In this document: positions 24,013 through 31,979 of the stretch, one piece after another
How positions within the stretch are numbered: position 1 is the first letter of the stretch
How the letters are laid out: each line of letters starts with the position of its first letter
Origin: a virus
Virus record (IMG/VR): IMGVR_UViG_3300017967_000087
Location: 1-35,645 of that record
Reading direction: 5' to 3' (one strand)
DNA length: 35,645 nt
Program-made: the position numbers and the translations under genes
Notes under the pieces: model-generated
What the model was told of the DNA's origin: nothing
Databases searched by the model: none
What the model saw: the letters and a program-made list of their open reading frames with translations, nothing else

Positions 24013-24020
24013 AAAAATCC

Positions 24021-24049
24021 TTGAAAATTTCAAACTTTGAGTGTATACT
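24021..24049 (+). promoter_or_regulatory. Sigma70-like promoter TTGAAA-N17-TATACT
   Basis: TTGAAA (24021-24026) and TATACT (24044-24049) are 17 bases apart. The -10 ends 6 bases before the ATG at 24056, so +1 should coincide with that ATG; no ribosome-binding site is present. TGAGTGTATACTAAT (24038-24052) recurs exactly before gp41 at 31966-31980. Confidence 0.65.
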
Positions 24050-24055
24050 AATATC

Positions 24056-24523
24056 ATGAGTCAGGAAAAACTAAAACTTAACGAGGTCCTTGCGGCAGTG
24101 GACATGAATGCAAAGCATCTGTGGGACGAACTCACAGAGGATCAGAGAAAAAGCGTGGTCTTCTTTACGCTAAACAGATACATTAGCAACGTTAAGGGGT
24201 CAAGAGAAGATAACGAGCACTTTGTGCTTCTCGGAAATGAAAGATTTAACAAGAATCTATTTTTATTGTTAAACAAGCATCCAAAATTGCTCTGGCAACT
24301 GGCGTGCAGTTGTGGTCACGAGTCAAAAAAGATTTATTTTCATCAGTGGCTCAAATTATTAAAAGAAAAAAACAAAAAGGAACAGTTTTTAGAAGACCTA
24401 TTTCCTAATATGAAAAAATCTGACATAAAAACGCTGGCTTCCATTACCACAGATAAGGAAATTAAGCAATACTGTGAAGAACTTGGTTGGGACAAGAAGC
24501 AAATTGCGGGTATAAAACTATGA
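24056..24523 (+). CDS. Unknown conserved-type protein with leaderless-type promoter
   Basis: 155 aa, mostly helical and charged. It contains LWDELTEDQRKSVVFFTLNRYISNVKGS, then FNKNLFLLLNKHPKLLWQLACSCG, and a basic C-terminus (YCEELGWDKKQIAGIKL). It does not match a T4 protein I can name. I considered a clamp-loader subunit but did not accept it. The start at ATG 24056 lies where the promoter predicts transcription to begin; a GTG at 24041 would sit within the promoter. It overlaps the next gene by ATGA. Confidence 0.75.
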   Translation: MSQEKLKLNEVLAAVDMNAKHLWDELTEDQRKSVVFFTLNRYISNVKGSREDNEHFVLLGNERFNKNLFLLLNKHPKLLWQLACSCGHESKKIYFHQWLKLLKEKNKKEQFLEDLFPNMKKSDIKTLASITTDKEIKQYCEELGWDKKQIAGIKL

Positions 24524-25167
24524 ACAAGCAATCAGACATAATTCCTGCTTTTCCCACTCCAATTTCCATCGGTGAATTTTCCATTTCCGACGAAAATAAA
24601 CAGAAAATTATCAACGTTGAATACAATAGACTGAACGCAGATAACGGAGACATGAGCAAGGACAAGTATGTGCTTGATAGACCAGAACTTGCAGAAGTAA
24701 AAAAGGAAGTGATGAGCCATGTCAACGGATTTGTAAGAAATGCATTGCACGTTACACCGGAAATTGAGTTTCATATTACTAATAGTTGGGTAATGAGGCA
24801 TCATAGAGGTGATTGGGCACCAAGACACTATCATAACAATTCATTAGTATCAGGAATTTTCTATATCAAGTGTGATGAAAACTCGGGTGATTTGGTATTG
24901 TCAAGATCGTCAACGCACATAAATTTATTTCCACCAACTTTTCAATTTAAGTTTACGGAGAACAATTTATTCAACAGTGGATACTGGGAATTTACACCAC
25001 AAGAAAATCAAATTTTTCTTTTTCCAAGCCACTTGGATCACGAAGTGAAACCTTCAAACTCCGATAGAGAAAGAATTTGTGTTGCATTTAACATATGGAT
25101 TAAGGGAACACTTAATTTTAACACAGATAATGATGATGAACAGATAGGAACGTTGGATATTAGGTAG
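24520..25167 (+). CDS. 2OG-Fe(II) oxygenase (PF13759-like), copy 3
   Basis: 215 aa. The core is RGDWAPRHYHNNSLVSGIFYI (His103, His105), with FLFPSHLDHEVKP and SDRERICVAFN as the distal His and Arg block. It starts FPTPISIGEF, as PF13759-like proteins often do. Substrate unknown. The ATG at 24520 overlaps the previous stop (ATGA); an in-frame ATG at 24487 is inside the previous gene. It is one of four PF13759-like members in this window. Confidence 0.88.
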   Translation: MNKQSDIIPAFPTPISIGEFSISDENKQKIINVEYNRLNADNGDMSKDKYVLDRPELAEVKKEVMSHVNGFVRNALHVTPEIEFHITNSWVMRHHRGDWAPRHYHNNSLVSGIFYIKCDENSGDLVLSRSSTHINLFPPTFQFKFTENNLFNSGYWEFTPQENQIFLFPSHLDHEVKPSNSDRERICVAFNIWIKGTLNFNTDNDDEQIGTLDIR

Positions 25168-25171
25168 CGCC

Positions 25172-25855
25172 ATGGATCAATTTGAATGTAAATATTGTGG
25201 TAAAAAGTTTGCAAGAGAAAAGACTCTTACTGTTCACGTTTGTGAGCAAAAAAGAAGGCATCTTAGCAAGAATGATAAGCACGTTCAGATGGCATTGTTA
25301 ACATATCAAAGATTTTATGAACTAACACAAACACACAACGGTAAGAAAACGTTTGATGAGTTTGCTAAGAGTCCTTACTACAATGCATTCGTAAAGTTTG
25401 GCAGTTTCATGAGCAATGTGAATCCAATATATCCTGAAAAATTTATAGATTTTGTGATCAAGAGTGGCGTTAAGTTAGACCACTGGTGCCGCGATGAACT
25501 GTATGATACCTACATCGAAGAATTATTAAAAATTGAACCAGCAGATGGTGCAATACAGAGAACAATACAAACAATGATGGATTGGGCAGACGATAAACAA
25601 GCATCATGGAATCATTATTTTAGTTACGTTAATTTAAATAGAGCAACACACGATATTAGAGATGGAAAGATCAGTCCTTGGTTACTGTTGAACAGTAAGA
25701 CTGGTAAGGAAATGCTTAAAAAATTAAATGATGAACAGTTAGAAATTATAGGTCCAACCATAAACCCACAATACTGGGTAAAAAGATTTAAGAATCTTCC
25801 TGCTGATGTTGAATTGGTCAAGGAAGTAATTGCGGAGGCAAAGATAGATGCCTGA
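25172..25855 (+). CDS. Zinc-finger protein of unknown function
   Basis: 227 aa. The N-terminus holds a zinc-finger-like pattern, FECKYCGKKFAREKTLTVHV, with Cys6, Cys9, His22 and Cys24 or His30 as possible ligands. The remaining 195 residues are helical with many aromatics and have no catalytic motif that I recognise. It is coupled to the next gene (mini-DnaE) by an 8-base overlap. A nucleic-acid-binding partner for that protein is a reasonable guess from the zinc finger and from position, but not shown. Confidence 0.75.
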   Translation: MDQFECKYCGKKFAREKTLTVHVCEQKRRHLSKNDKHVQMALLTYQRFYELTQTHNGKKTFDEFAKSPYYNAFVKFGSFMSNVNPIYPEKFIDFVIKSGVKLDHWCRDELYDTYIEELLKIEPADGAIQRTIQTMMDWADDKQASWNHYFSYVNLNRATHDIRDGKISPWLLLNSKTGKEMLKKLNDEQLEIIGPTINPQYWVKRFKNLPADVELVKEVIAEAKIDA

Positions 25856-26435
25856 TATTGATATAGATTTTATAGATAGAGAAGAAGCACTTAGCCATTT
25901 CAAACACATAAAGGCAAGGCGTGTCGATGAAGGCAAGCCAGTGAAGCATAACACTGGCGTATACATGCATGACGTTCCGTATGATCCTGAGAATGATTTA
26001 TGTTCGGTTGAATATGATCAGGCAGAAGAGCAAGGATTATTTAAAATAGATTTTCTTAACGTTTCGCTCTATAGGGGAGTTAAAAACGAAGCACACCTAA
26101 AGGAACTAATGAACAAGGAGCCACTATGGGAATTACTCACTCACAACGAATTCAGCGACAAATTGTTTCACGTAGGAGGACACTCTACCGTCCTACAGAC
26201 AATGAAGCCACAGAGCATAGAACAACTGGCAGCAGTTCTGGCGATGATAAGACCTGCGAAGAAACATTTGATTGGCAAGTCGTGGGATACGGTGATGAAA
26301 GAAGTGTGGACGAAACCTGACAACGGAGAATATTTCTTTAAGAAGTCTCATGCAACTGCATATGCCGTTGCAGTTACCGTGCAGATGAATTTATTATGCG
26401 AAGAACTTGCAAAGGGCAATACAAATGCTGTATAA
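25848..26435 (+). CDS. Miniature DnaE (PolIII alpha) palm-like protein
   Basis: 195 aa that follow the active-site blocks of bacterial DnaE in order. MPDIDIDFIDREEAL (1-15) matches the MPDxDxDF block with two catalytic Asp (5, 7). KHNTGVYM matches the HAsGVv block. GLFKIDFL (63-70) matches KxDFLGL and has the third Asp (68). MKPQSIEQLAAVLAMIRP (119-136) matches the block leading to ALYRPGP. FFKKSHATAYAVA (163-175) matches FNKSHAxAYa. The PHP domain, most of the fingers, beta-binding and OB regions are absent. DnaE is normally about 1,100 residues. It could be a reduced polymerase, a nucleotidyltransferase or a regulator; activity is unknown. Confidence 0.8.
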   Translation: MPDIDIDFIDREEALSHFKHIKARRVDEGKPVKHNTGVYMHDVPYDPENDLCSVEYDQAEEQGLFKIDFLNVSLYRGVKNEAHLKELMNKEPLWELLTHNEFSDKLFHVGGHSTVLQTMKPQSIEQLAAVLAMIRPAKKHLIGKSWDTVMKEVWTKPDNGEYFFKKSHATAYAVAVTVQMNLLCEELAKGNTNAV

Positions 26436-27021
26436 AGTTTTTCCTACACTAATATACGAAGAAGTATTAACGGATCTTGAGAAGCATAATGATTATCTCG
26501 TAAACAAGGCATACTCACTAAAGGATAAACTATCGGACAAGGTAGAAACTGAATGGAGATGCGATACATTTAATACTCTTGATGCATACAATCATGCCGA
26601 GGACAAGGATCCTATAATTGACGAATTAATTAATACCTGCAGAGATAAGACCGTGGACTTTGCAAAGGAGTATGGAGTTACGAGAACTGATCTAAAGTGT
26701 GTTGACTTTTGGTTTAACATATCACAGCCAGGAAATTATCAGGAATACCATCAGCATGCAAACTGTCATTTTAGTTTAACATACTATCTAAAGGCTCCTA
26801 AGGATTCAGGTAAGATAGTTTTTAAATCCATGGACGCACTAACTGACATGCACCAACTACCGGTTGATTATTATACCTATTCATCCTTTAAAACTTTTAC
26901 GTTTGAACCAAAAGAAAATTTGTTATTAATATTTAGAAACAATCTCTTACACATGGTTGAAAAGAACATGAGCAACGAAGATAGGATTGGTGTAACAATG
27001 AACTTCGAATACAAAATGTAG
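26425..27021 (+). CDS. 2OG-Fe(II) oxygenase (PF13759-like), copy 4
   Basis: 198 aa. It starts MLYKVFPTLIYEEVL and has the core NYQEYHQHANCHFSLTYYL, with HxH ligands, then LLLIFRNNLLHMVEK and DRIGVTMNFEY as the distal His and Arg block. The pattern is the same as at 22024, 24520 and 33682, but sequence divergence is large. Substrate not known. The ATG at 26425 overlaps the end of the DnaE-like gene by 11 bases. Confidence 0.85.
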   Translation: MLYKVFPTLIYEEVLTDLEKHNDYLVNKAYSLKDKLSDKVETEWRCDTFNTLDAYNHAEDKDPIIDELINTCRDKTVDFAKEYGVTRTDLKCVDFWFNISQPGNYQEYHQHANCHFSLTYYLKAPKDSGKIVFKSMDALTDMHQLPVDYYTYSSFKTFTFEPKENLLLIFRNNLLHMVEKNMSNEDRIGVTMNFEYKM

Positions 27022-27022
27022 T

Positions 27023-27253
27023 ATGACAAACTACGAATACAAAAACTATAAAAAACCAAATTTAGGTTCATGGCCCTTTTGGACCGTTCCAGTTCCGTTG
27101 GTGCCTACCTACATAATTAGAATGGTTTTATTTGTAGTATTGATACCCGTTGCATTTGGAGTATCATTATCAAGCATAGGTTTGCTAATTAATTTTCTTA
27201 TAATAGATTATGTAATTTATTTGGGGATTAAGAAGGCTTTCGGACTAGAGTAA
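27023..27253 (+). CDS. Small membrane protein (two predicted TM segments)
   Basis: 76 aa. A soluble, basic and aromatic N-terminus (about 25 residues) is followed by two hydrophobic stretches (about residues 26-47 and 50-70) with a Gly/Ser break. No signal peptidase site is evident. It is a likely inner-membrane protein; the function is unknown. One base separates it from the previous gene. Its end overlaps the convergent minus-strand gene by 26 bases. Confidence 0.7.
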   Translation: MTNYEYKNYKKPNLGSWPFWTVPVPLVPTYIIRMVLFVVLIPVAFGVSLSSIGLLINFLIIDYVIYLGIKKAFGLE

Positions 27254-27599
27254 TTGATTTTCTCTTAATACGCTTCATAATAATATTGTTTAAACTAGTA
27301 ATAGGACCCAGCGTTACTTTTACATCCTTTGTTGTAAAATTCCTAATAGCATATTCAAATGCCATGATCTCATTTCTTAGGAAAATATTAATGGGGATCT
27401 GTCTATTTGATTCCCACCACCATGCTTCTCCTAGTTCTAGGAACTTTTTGCGATCTGCTTCCGTTTTCAGTATTTCATAGTCGTAGAAACTCGTTACGTT
27501 GGAATCCTGATTAATGATTATTCCAACGTATTCCTTATCAGCATGCGTAAGAACGCTAATAAAAGGGAAATTTTGCTGTAAATTTTCTGTTATTCTCAT
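27228..27599 (-). CDS. Unknown protein, minus strand
   Basis: 123 aa. Features are MRITENLQQNFPFISVL, VGIIINQDSNVTSFYDYE, a WWWESNRQIPINIFLR segment, a helix EIMAFEYAIRNF, and a basic tail (MKRIKRKSITLVRKPS). The basic tail could bind nucleic acid. I do not recognise the family. It is read convergently with the membrane protein and divergently from the virion-protein gene; a promoter-like -10 (TATACT, minus strand 27608-27613) lies 8 bases before its ATG. Confidence 0.72.
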   Translation of the reverse strand: MRITENLQQNFPFISVLTHADKEYVGIIINQDSNVTSFYDYEILKTEADRKKFLELGEAWWWESNRQIPINIFLRNEIMAFEYAIRNFTTKDVKVTLGPITSLNNIIMKRIKRKSITLVRKPS

Positions 27600-27600
27600 C

Positions 27601-27608
27601 GATAAATA
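27601..27608 (+). promoter_or_regulatory. Late-type promoter element GATAAATA
   Basis: GATAAATA matches 7 of 8 bases of the late core. It precedes the structural-type gene at 27632. The following AAAGG (27613-27617) may be its ribosome-binding site. It overlaps by one base the opposite-strand TATACT that serves the minus gene, so two opposite promoters share the same few bases. Confidence 0.6.
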
Positions 27609-27636
27609 GTATAAAGGTTCATGTTAACAATATGCA
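27608..27636 (-). promoter_or_regulatory. Possible sigma70-like promoter, minus strand
   Basis: On the minus strand TATACT (plus 27608-27613) lies 18 bases after TTGCAT, a weak -35. It points at the minus-strand gene that starts at 27599, with only 8 bases between. Moderate support from the -10 only. Confidence 0.35.
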
Positions 27637-28531
27637 AATTAACTCATTATATTTATATCCAAATAAGTTGGATCTTTACACAAGTGATACCGCTTCTTGG
27701 ACATCGGAGAGATATAGAATGGTCTACAACCGCACACTAAAAATTTATAGAAGCGTGGATAATCGTATCGATATCCAACTGCGAAATAGCGATCAAAAAG
27801 CACTTAATGCAACAGGTAGTTACATAGTTTTTAACCTTGTTTCCAAGGAAAATAACGATCTAGCACTACAAAAGGACTGCTCGATAGATGATCTAGCGGT
27901 TGGAAGAGTTTATGTTACTCTTACAGAAACAGAACTACAGGGTTTAGAACAGGGATATTATCAATACAGTTTCCACAAGGAAACGAGAGAAAATATCGAT
28001 TCAGTTGAATACAAAGTTCTTACAAAGATGCCTCTGTATATGGATAGCCAATATGGAGCACTGGGTGATTTATATATTGAGGGAGATCTTGAAGGCAATC
28101 CTTATGATACCAAAACCATAGACACGTTTAGAAAAATTACTAACTTTGATGTTGAGACTGAAAAGGACGAAACGACATCACCTCTTCAATATCCTAGACC
28201 AAATTTTTCACAAAATTACAACACAACAGGATATGAGGAATACTTTATCAGCAGTATAATTGATGCCCAACCAAACGTATCCAAACCACAAAGTTTGCAC
28301 ACCTTCCAATTTTTCTACAAGGGATACACGGGTGAAGTTGTATTGGAAGGAACTTTGGGCAAGGGCGGAAATCCAATCGAAGGCTCTTGGACCACTGTCC
28401 AAACTTTCAATATTACTACCAGCAATGTTAATGAATACCATAATGTGACTGGTAAGTATAATTGGTTTAGAATTAAGCATACTCCGGACACAACTAATAC
28501 AGGAACAGTTGACAAAGTATTATATAGATAG
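27632..28531 (+). CDS. Probable virion structural protein
   Basis: 299 aa and rich in strands. It opens MQINSLYLYPNKLDLYTSD and has Thr, Asn and Tyr in long beta-prone stretches. The second half (VVLEGTLGKGGNPIEGSW, VQTFNITTSNVNEYHNVTG, YNWFRIKHTPDT) looks like a beta-sandwich of a tail or neck-associated protein. No catalytic motif is seen. The late-type promoter directly upstream fits a virion gene. Its location among replication genes is unusual but occurs in T4-like phages. Which virion component is unknown. Confidence 0.6.
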   Translation: MQINSLYLYPNKLDLYTSDTASWTSERYRMVYNRTLKIYRSVDNRIDIQLRNSDQKALNATGSYIVFNLVSKENNDLALQKDCSIDDLAVGRVYVTLTETELQGLEQGYYQYSFHKETRENIDSVEYKVLTKMPLYMDSQYGALGDLYIEGDLEGNPYDTKTIDTFRKITNFDVETEKDETTSPLQYPRPNFSQNYNTTGYEEYFISSIIDAQPNVSKPQSLHTFQFFYKGYTGEVVLEGTLGKGGNPIEGSWTTVQTFNITTSNVNEYHNVTGKYNWFRIKHTPDTTNTGTVDKVLYR

Positions 28532-28537
28532 TATAAT
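28509..28537 (+). promoter_or_regulatory. Perfect sigma70 promoter TTGACA-N17-TATAAT
   Basis: TTGACA (28509-28514) and TATAAT (28532-28537) are 17 bases apart, a full consensus. The -10 ends 6 bases before the primase ATG at 28544, so transcription should start at the ATG. No ribosome-binding site is present. The -35 and most of the spacer lie within the end of the structural gene. Confidence 0.88.
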
Positions 28538-28543
28538 ACTAGT

Positions 28544-29572
28544 ATGACATTTGTAATTGATAAGTTCCAATCTCTGCTTCCACCCCGAGCAAGATCCAAT
28601 CCAAGCGGCTGGACTTCGTTCAATGCGCCCTGCTGTCATCATAGAGGACATAGCCAAGATAAGAGAAAACGTGGTGGTGTAAGATTCGATACGGGTGTGG
28701 TATTCAACTGTTTCAATTGCAAGTTTACAGCAAGTTGGCAACCTGGTAGACAACTTTCTGAAAAGTTTAAATCCTTATGTAGATGGATGGGTGCTTCGGA
28801 AGACACAATCAACGAAATGATATTCGAAGCATTGAAAACTGAATCACCAGACTACAAGCCAAGAGAATTACCTGCAAGGATTACATTTGCAGAAAAGAAA
28901 CTTCCTGATAACAGTCTTCCAGTTTCGGAATGGCTAGAAGTGGATTTTAAAGGCAACGAAGTCATAGAACAGAATCTTGCAAGGGTTGTTGAATACATCT
29001 ATGACAGAGGGTTTGATCCACTAAGCAAAAATTTTTATTGGACACCGGAAGAAGGTTATGCTGATAGAGTGATTGTTCCTTTTTACTATAAAGGAAAGAT
29101 AGTTGGTAACACAGCAAGAAAAGTAAGAAGTGGAAGGCCTAAATATCTTAGCGATCATCACTCACAATTTGTGTTCAATGTTGATGAACAAAAGGAAGAT
29201 CAACGATACATATTTGTAACAGAAGGTCCATTTGATGCTATGTCCATAAATGGTGTTGCTTTGCTAACAAACAATATTTCCGAGCAACAGTATAGAATTA
29301 TACAGGGACTAGGACACGAAGTAATTGTCATACCGGATCAAGATGAAGCAGGAAGCAACCTAATTAACAAAGCAGTTGAGTATGGATGGAGCGTTGCATT
29401 TCCTAACTGGGATGATGATGTAAAGGATGTCGCAGAAGCAGTAAATAGATATGGAGAATTATTTGTCATAGTTGATGCAATTAAGTCAGCACAAAGCGGA
29501 TCTATCAAAATTAACATGGCTAAAAAATCCTTCGAAAAGAAACTGGAGAAGAATCGTGAATTGGTTAGTTAA
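28544..29572 (+). CDS. 61: DNA primase gp61
   Basis: 342 aa (T4 gp61 is 342 aa). A zinc-binding region comes first (Cys30, Cys31, His32/33, His36, then Cys56 and Cys59 in FNCFNCKF). The TOPRIM part reads YIFVTEGPFDAMS, with the conserved Glu, and VIPDQDEAGSN, with the DxD pair that binds metal. It makes RNA primers on the lagging strand with the gp41 helicase, whose gene is 2.4 kb downstream. Its start is likely leaderless, from a perfect-consensus promoter that places +1 at the ATG. Confidence 0.96.
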   Translation: MTFVIDKFQSLLPPRARSNPSGWTSFNAPCCHHRGHSQDKRKRGGVRFDTGVVFNCFNCKFTASWQPGRQLSEKFKSLCRWMGASEDTINEMIFEALKTESPDYKPRELPARITFAEKKLPDNSLPVSEWLEVDFKGNEVIEQNLARVVEYIYDRGFDPLSKNFYWTPEEGYADRVIVPFYYKGKIVGNTARKVRSGRPKYLSDHHSQFVFNVDEQKEDQRYIFVTEGPFDAMSINGVALLTNNISEQQYRIIQGLGHEVIVIPDQDEAGSNLINKAVEYGWSVAFPNWDDDVKDVAEAVNRYGELFVIVDAIKSAQSGSIKINMAKKSFEKKLEKNRELVS

Positions 29573-29657
29573 AAAAATTAAGGAACTATACTACGGTTAT
29601 AAACTTAAAAAGAAGATAAAGGAGATGAGGAAGAAAGATCCTTTTTTATACAAATGA
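29556..29657 (+). CDS. Very small, strongly basic protein (possible)
   Basis: 33 aa, reading MNWLVKKIKELYYGYKLKKK at the start, then a helical basic tail ending in DPFLYK. It uses GTG at 29556, with GGAG at 29545-29548, inside the end of the primase gene, and ends on the ATGA of the oxygenase gene. It has about 12 Lys/Arg and looks like an amphipathic helix, which would suit membrane or nucleic-acid contact. It fills the only gap in this tight operon, which supports it being real. Confidence 0.5.
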   Translation: MNWLVKKIKELYYGYKLKKKIKEMRKKDPFLYK

Positions 29658-30271
29658 TTTTACAAAACACATATTACTATTGGCAGGAAGCAATAGATAA
29701 GGAAACTTGCGAAAAAATTATAAGCCTTGGCTTAGGCAAGACTCCTGAAGAAGGTTTGATTCATAGAAAAGAAAATAAACCAATGAACGAAGGACTGGCT
29801 TCTAATTTAGAACAGAGAAGATCCATGGTATCGTGGTTGGATGAACCTTGGATTTATGAATTACTACAGCCATACATACACACGGCAAACAAAGAAGCAA
29901 ACTGGAACTTCCAATGGGACTTTACCGAGATGTTACAGTTTACAGTATATGACGAAGGACAACACTATAATTGGCACCCTGATCAAAATGCTTATCCATA
30001 TCATCATGATGATGGAGAGAACCTAGAAGGAAAGATTAGAAAGATAAGTGCCAGCATTTTATTAAACGATCCTTCGGAATATGAAGGAGGAGAGTTGGAA
30101 TTTGATTTAGGTCGAATAGATGGAAAACCGGCTTCCGAAACTTGCGATCAAATTAGCAAGCAAGGTTCGATTGTGGTTTTTCCTAGTTTTGTTTACCATA
30201 GAGTAAAACCGGTAACCAAAGGAACTAGATATAGTTTGGTAATGTGGAATTTGGGGCATCCTTATAAATGA
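29654..30271 (+). CDS. 2OG-Fe(II) oxygenase (prolyl-4-hydroxylase-like), copy 5
   Basis: 205 aa. The iron ligands are HPD (108-110) in HYNWHPDQNAYPYHHDD, and distal His182 with Arg192 in SFVYHRVKPVTKGTRYSLV. The YEGGELEF loop is the EGGEL motif typical of PiuC/P4H-like enzymes. This is a better-defined P4H type than the PF13759-like copies. The target could be a protein side chain or a glycan. It starts on an ATGA overlap and ends with one into a small membrane-protein gene. Confidence 0.92.
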   Translation: MILQNTYYYWQEAIDKETCEKIISLGLGKTPEEGLIHRKENKPMNEGLASNLEQRRSMVSWLDEPWIYELLQPYIHTANKEANWNFQWDFTEMLQFTVYDEGQHYNWHPDQNAYPYHHDDGENLEGKIRKISASILLNDPSEYEGGELEFDLGRIDGKPASETCDQISKQGSIVVFPSFVYHRVKPVTKGTRYSLVMWNLGHPYK

Positions 30272-30507
30272 CCGAATTTAGAACTGGTATATTTAAACTG
30301 CTCGAGAAACTCATTGGAGGTAGCAGTTTAGGGTTAGCAATAACTTATACCCTTGGACACATCATAATTGCTATGATCGTTGTCAAACTAATAACAGGTG
30401 CAACACTTGAAATGGCAGCATTGGATGCCGTCATAGAACCAATCATTAATGGTGTTTGGTTTTATATATTACACAGAGCATATAAGAAGTATAAAGGTAT
30501 AGAATAG
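30268..30507 (+). CDS. DUF2061-like small membrane protein
   Basis: 79 aa, with two hydrophobic segments (about 20-40 and 52-70) and the blocks LAITYTLGHIIIAMIVVKLITG and VIEPIINGVWFYILHRAYKK in the order seen in DUF2061 proteins (TG, EPI, then YY/WF and HxR). It is a membrane protein of unknown function. It lies between an oxygenase and a carbamoyltransferase and overlaps both by a few bases. Confidence 0.75.
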   Translation: MTEFRTGIFKLLEKLIGGSSLGLAITYTLGHIIIAMIVVKLITGATLEMAALDAVIEPIINGVWFYILHRAYKKYKGIE

Positions 30508-31979
30508 TGATAACATGGGGAATTTCAGCAAACAGCCACGACGGATCATTAGCCGTTTTTGACGATGACGAATTAGTATTCGCGAGTCATACGGAAAGAT
30601 TCAGTGGACTTAAAAATGATCCCCATCTTAACAAGCCGATAATCGAATATGCAAAACAGTGGGGTGAACCACAGGAAGTAATATGGTATGAAAAACCATT
30701 TAAGAAAACAGTAAGACAAGTAGTTGCAGGACAGGGATGGAATTGGAATGAAAATAATATCAAGACCTACCTCAAACAATTTAACATTAATGCACCCTTA
30801 GGTTACAGTAGCCATCACGAAAGCCATGCAGCCGCAGGATATTACACAAGCGGATATACCGATGCTACTATTATTTGCATTGATAGCATAGGGGAGTTTG
30901 AAACGCTAACCATATGGGAAGGTAAAGGAAACAAAATTAATAAAGTATTCAGCCAAGGATATCCTAACAGCATAGGACTATGGTATAGTGCAATGACCCA
31001 GCGTGTTGGATTAAAACCCAACGAGGACGAATACATTCTAATGGGAATGTCAGCATACGGTGATGCAAGAAAACACTATCATCACATGAAGGAAACATTT
31101 TTTAAACTAGGTCCTCACATGCATTGGCAGTTTCCTAGTGTTGAATTTAAATCTAACTTGCACAGGGGTTGTAGATGGTATTTGGAAGGATATAATAGAT
31201 GGACTGACAAATTAAACATTGCAGCAGCAACACAATCCTTATACGAGGAAATTTTTATAGGATTGATAGAATATTGTCGTGCAAAATTTAAGAGCAAAAA
31301 TTTAATTGTAATGGGCGGGTGTGCATTAAACTGCAAGGCAAATAGCAAGGCATATAGTTACTATGATAATGTTTGGATAATGCCAAACCCGGGTGATGCA
31401 GGAAGTTCCGTCGGTGCTGTATTAGCAAAGAAACAAAAACACATAAAATGGACTGGACCTTATTTGGGTTATGATATTAAACAGGAATATCCCGTTGATA
31501 ATTTGTTTAGAGAACTAAAGGACACAGGCATAGTAGGAGTTGCTAACGGTAAGGCAGAGTTTGGACCAAGGGCACTTGGTAACAGAAGTTTGTTGGCAGA
31601 TCCGAGAGGAAAGAACATGAAGGACTTAGTGAACACAGTTAAGAAAAGACAAAAGTATCGTCCTTTTGCACCTGCAATTCTAAAAGAACACGTGGAAGAA
31701 TATTTTTACGGTGAGGTAGGACCATACATGCAATATACTGCAAAGTGCAGAAAGCCTGATGAGTTTCCTGCCATTATTCATGTAGACGGAACATCAAGAG
31801 TCCAAACTGTAGGAAAAAATGACAACACGGGTTTGAGAGAACTTTTGGAAAGATGGTATGCCAAAACAGGTTGCCCAATGTTATTGAACACTAGTTTAAA
31901 TATCAAAGGAAAGCCTATGGTAAATGATGAAAAGGATGCAAAAAAGTTTGCTCATAAGTATGGTGTGAGTGTATACTAA
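30507..31979 (+). CDS. Carbamoyltransferase (NodU/TobZ-like)
   Basis: 490 aa. The N-terminal Kae1-like domain reads WGISANSHDGSLAVF and SHHESHAAAGYYTSG, with metal-binding His residues. MGGCALNCKANSK follows, and the C-terminal YrdC-like domain includes EFGPRALGNRSLLADPR and YRPFAPAIL. This is the arrangement of O-carbamoyltransferases, which put carbamoyl on a sugar hydroxyl using carbamoyl phosphate and ATP. The start is GTG overlapping the previous stop (TAGTG). The acceptor is unknown; candidates are the glycan made by the two cassettes or modified DNA bases. Confidence 0.93.
   Translation: MITWGISANSHDGSLAVFDDDELVFASHTERFSGLKNDPHLNKPIIEYAKQWGEPQEVIWYEKPFKKTVRQVVAGQGWNWNENNIKTYLKQFNINAPLGYSSHHESHAAAGYYTSGYTDATIICIDSIGEFETLTIWEGKGNKINKVFSQGYPNSIGLWYSAMTQRVGLKPNEDEYILMGMSAYGDARKHYHHMKETFFKLGPHMHWQFPSVEFKSNLHRGCRWYLEGYNRWTDKLNIAAATQSLYEEIFIGLIEYCRAKFKSKNLIVMGGCALNCKANSKAYSYYDNVWIMPNPGDAGSSVGAVLAKKQKHIKWTGPYLGYDIKQEYPVDNLFRELKDTGIVGVANGKAEFGPRALGNRSLLADPRGKNMKDLVNTVKKRQKYRPFAPAILKEHVEEYFYGEVGPYMQYTAKCRKPDEFPAIIHVDGTSRVQTVGKNDNTGLRELLERWYAKTGCPMLLNTSLNIKGKPMVNDEKDAKKFAHKYGVSVY
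31948..31977 (+). promoter_or_regulatory. 41: Possible sigma70-like promoter before gp41
   Basis: TATACT at 31972-31977 lies in a 15-base word (31966-31980) that is identical to the one before the gene at 24056. The -35 candidate TTGCTC (18-base spacing) is weak. A start near 31984 would leave a leader of about 29 bases that contains GAAGGTGAT. Confidence 0.5.

Noticed and set aside
24041-24055. GTG start five codons before ATG 24056
   Set aside because: The GTG lies within the spacer and -10 of the promoter, so it would not be on the predicted mRNA.
24056-24523. Clamp loader small subunit gp62
   Set aside because: Considered because the gene sits among replication genes. The sequence did not match the gp62 pattern I know, so it is left as unknown.
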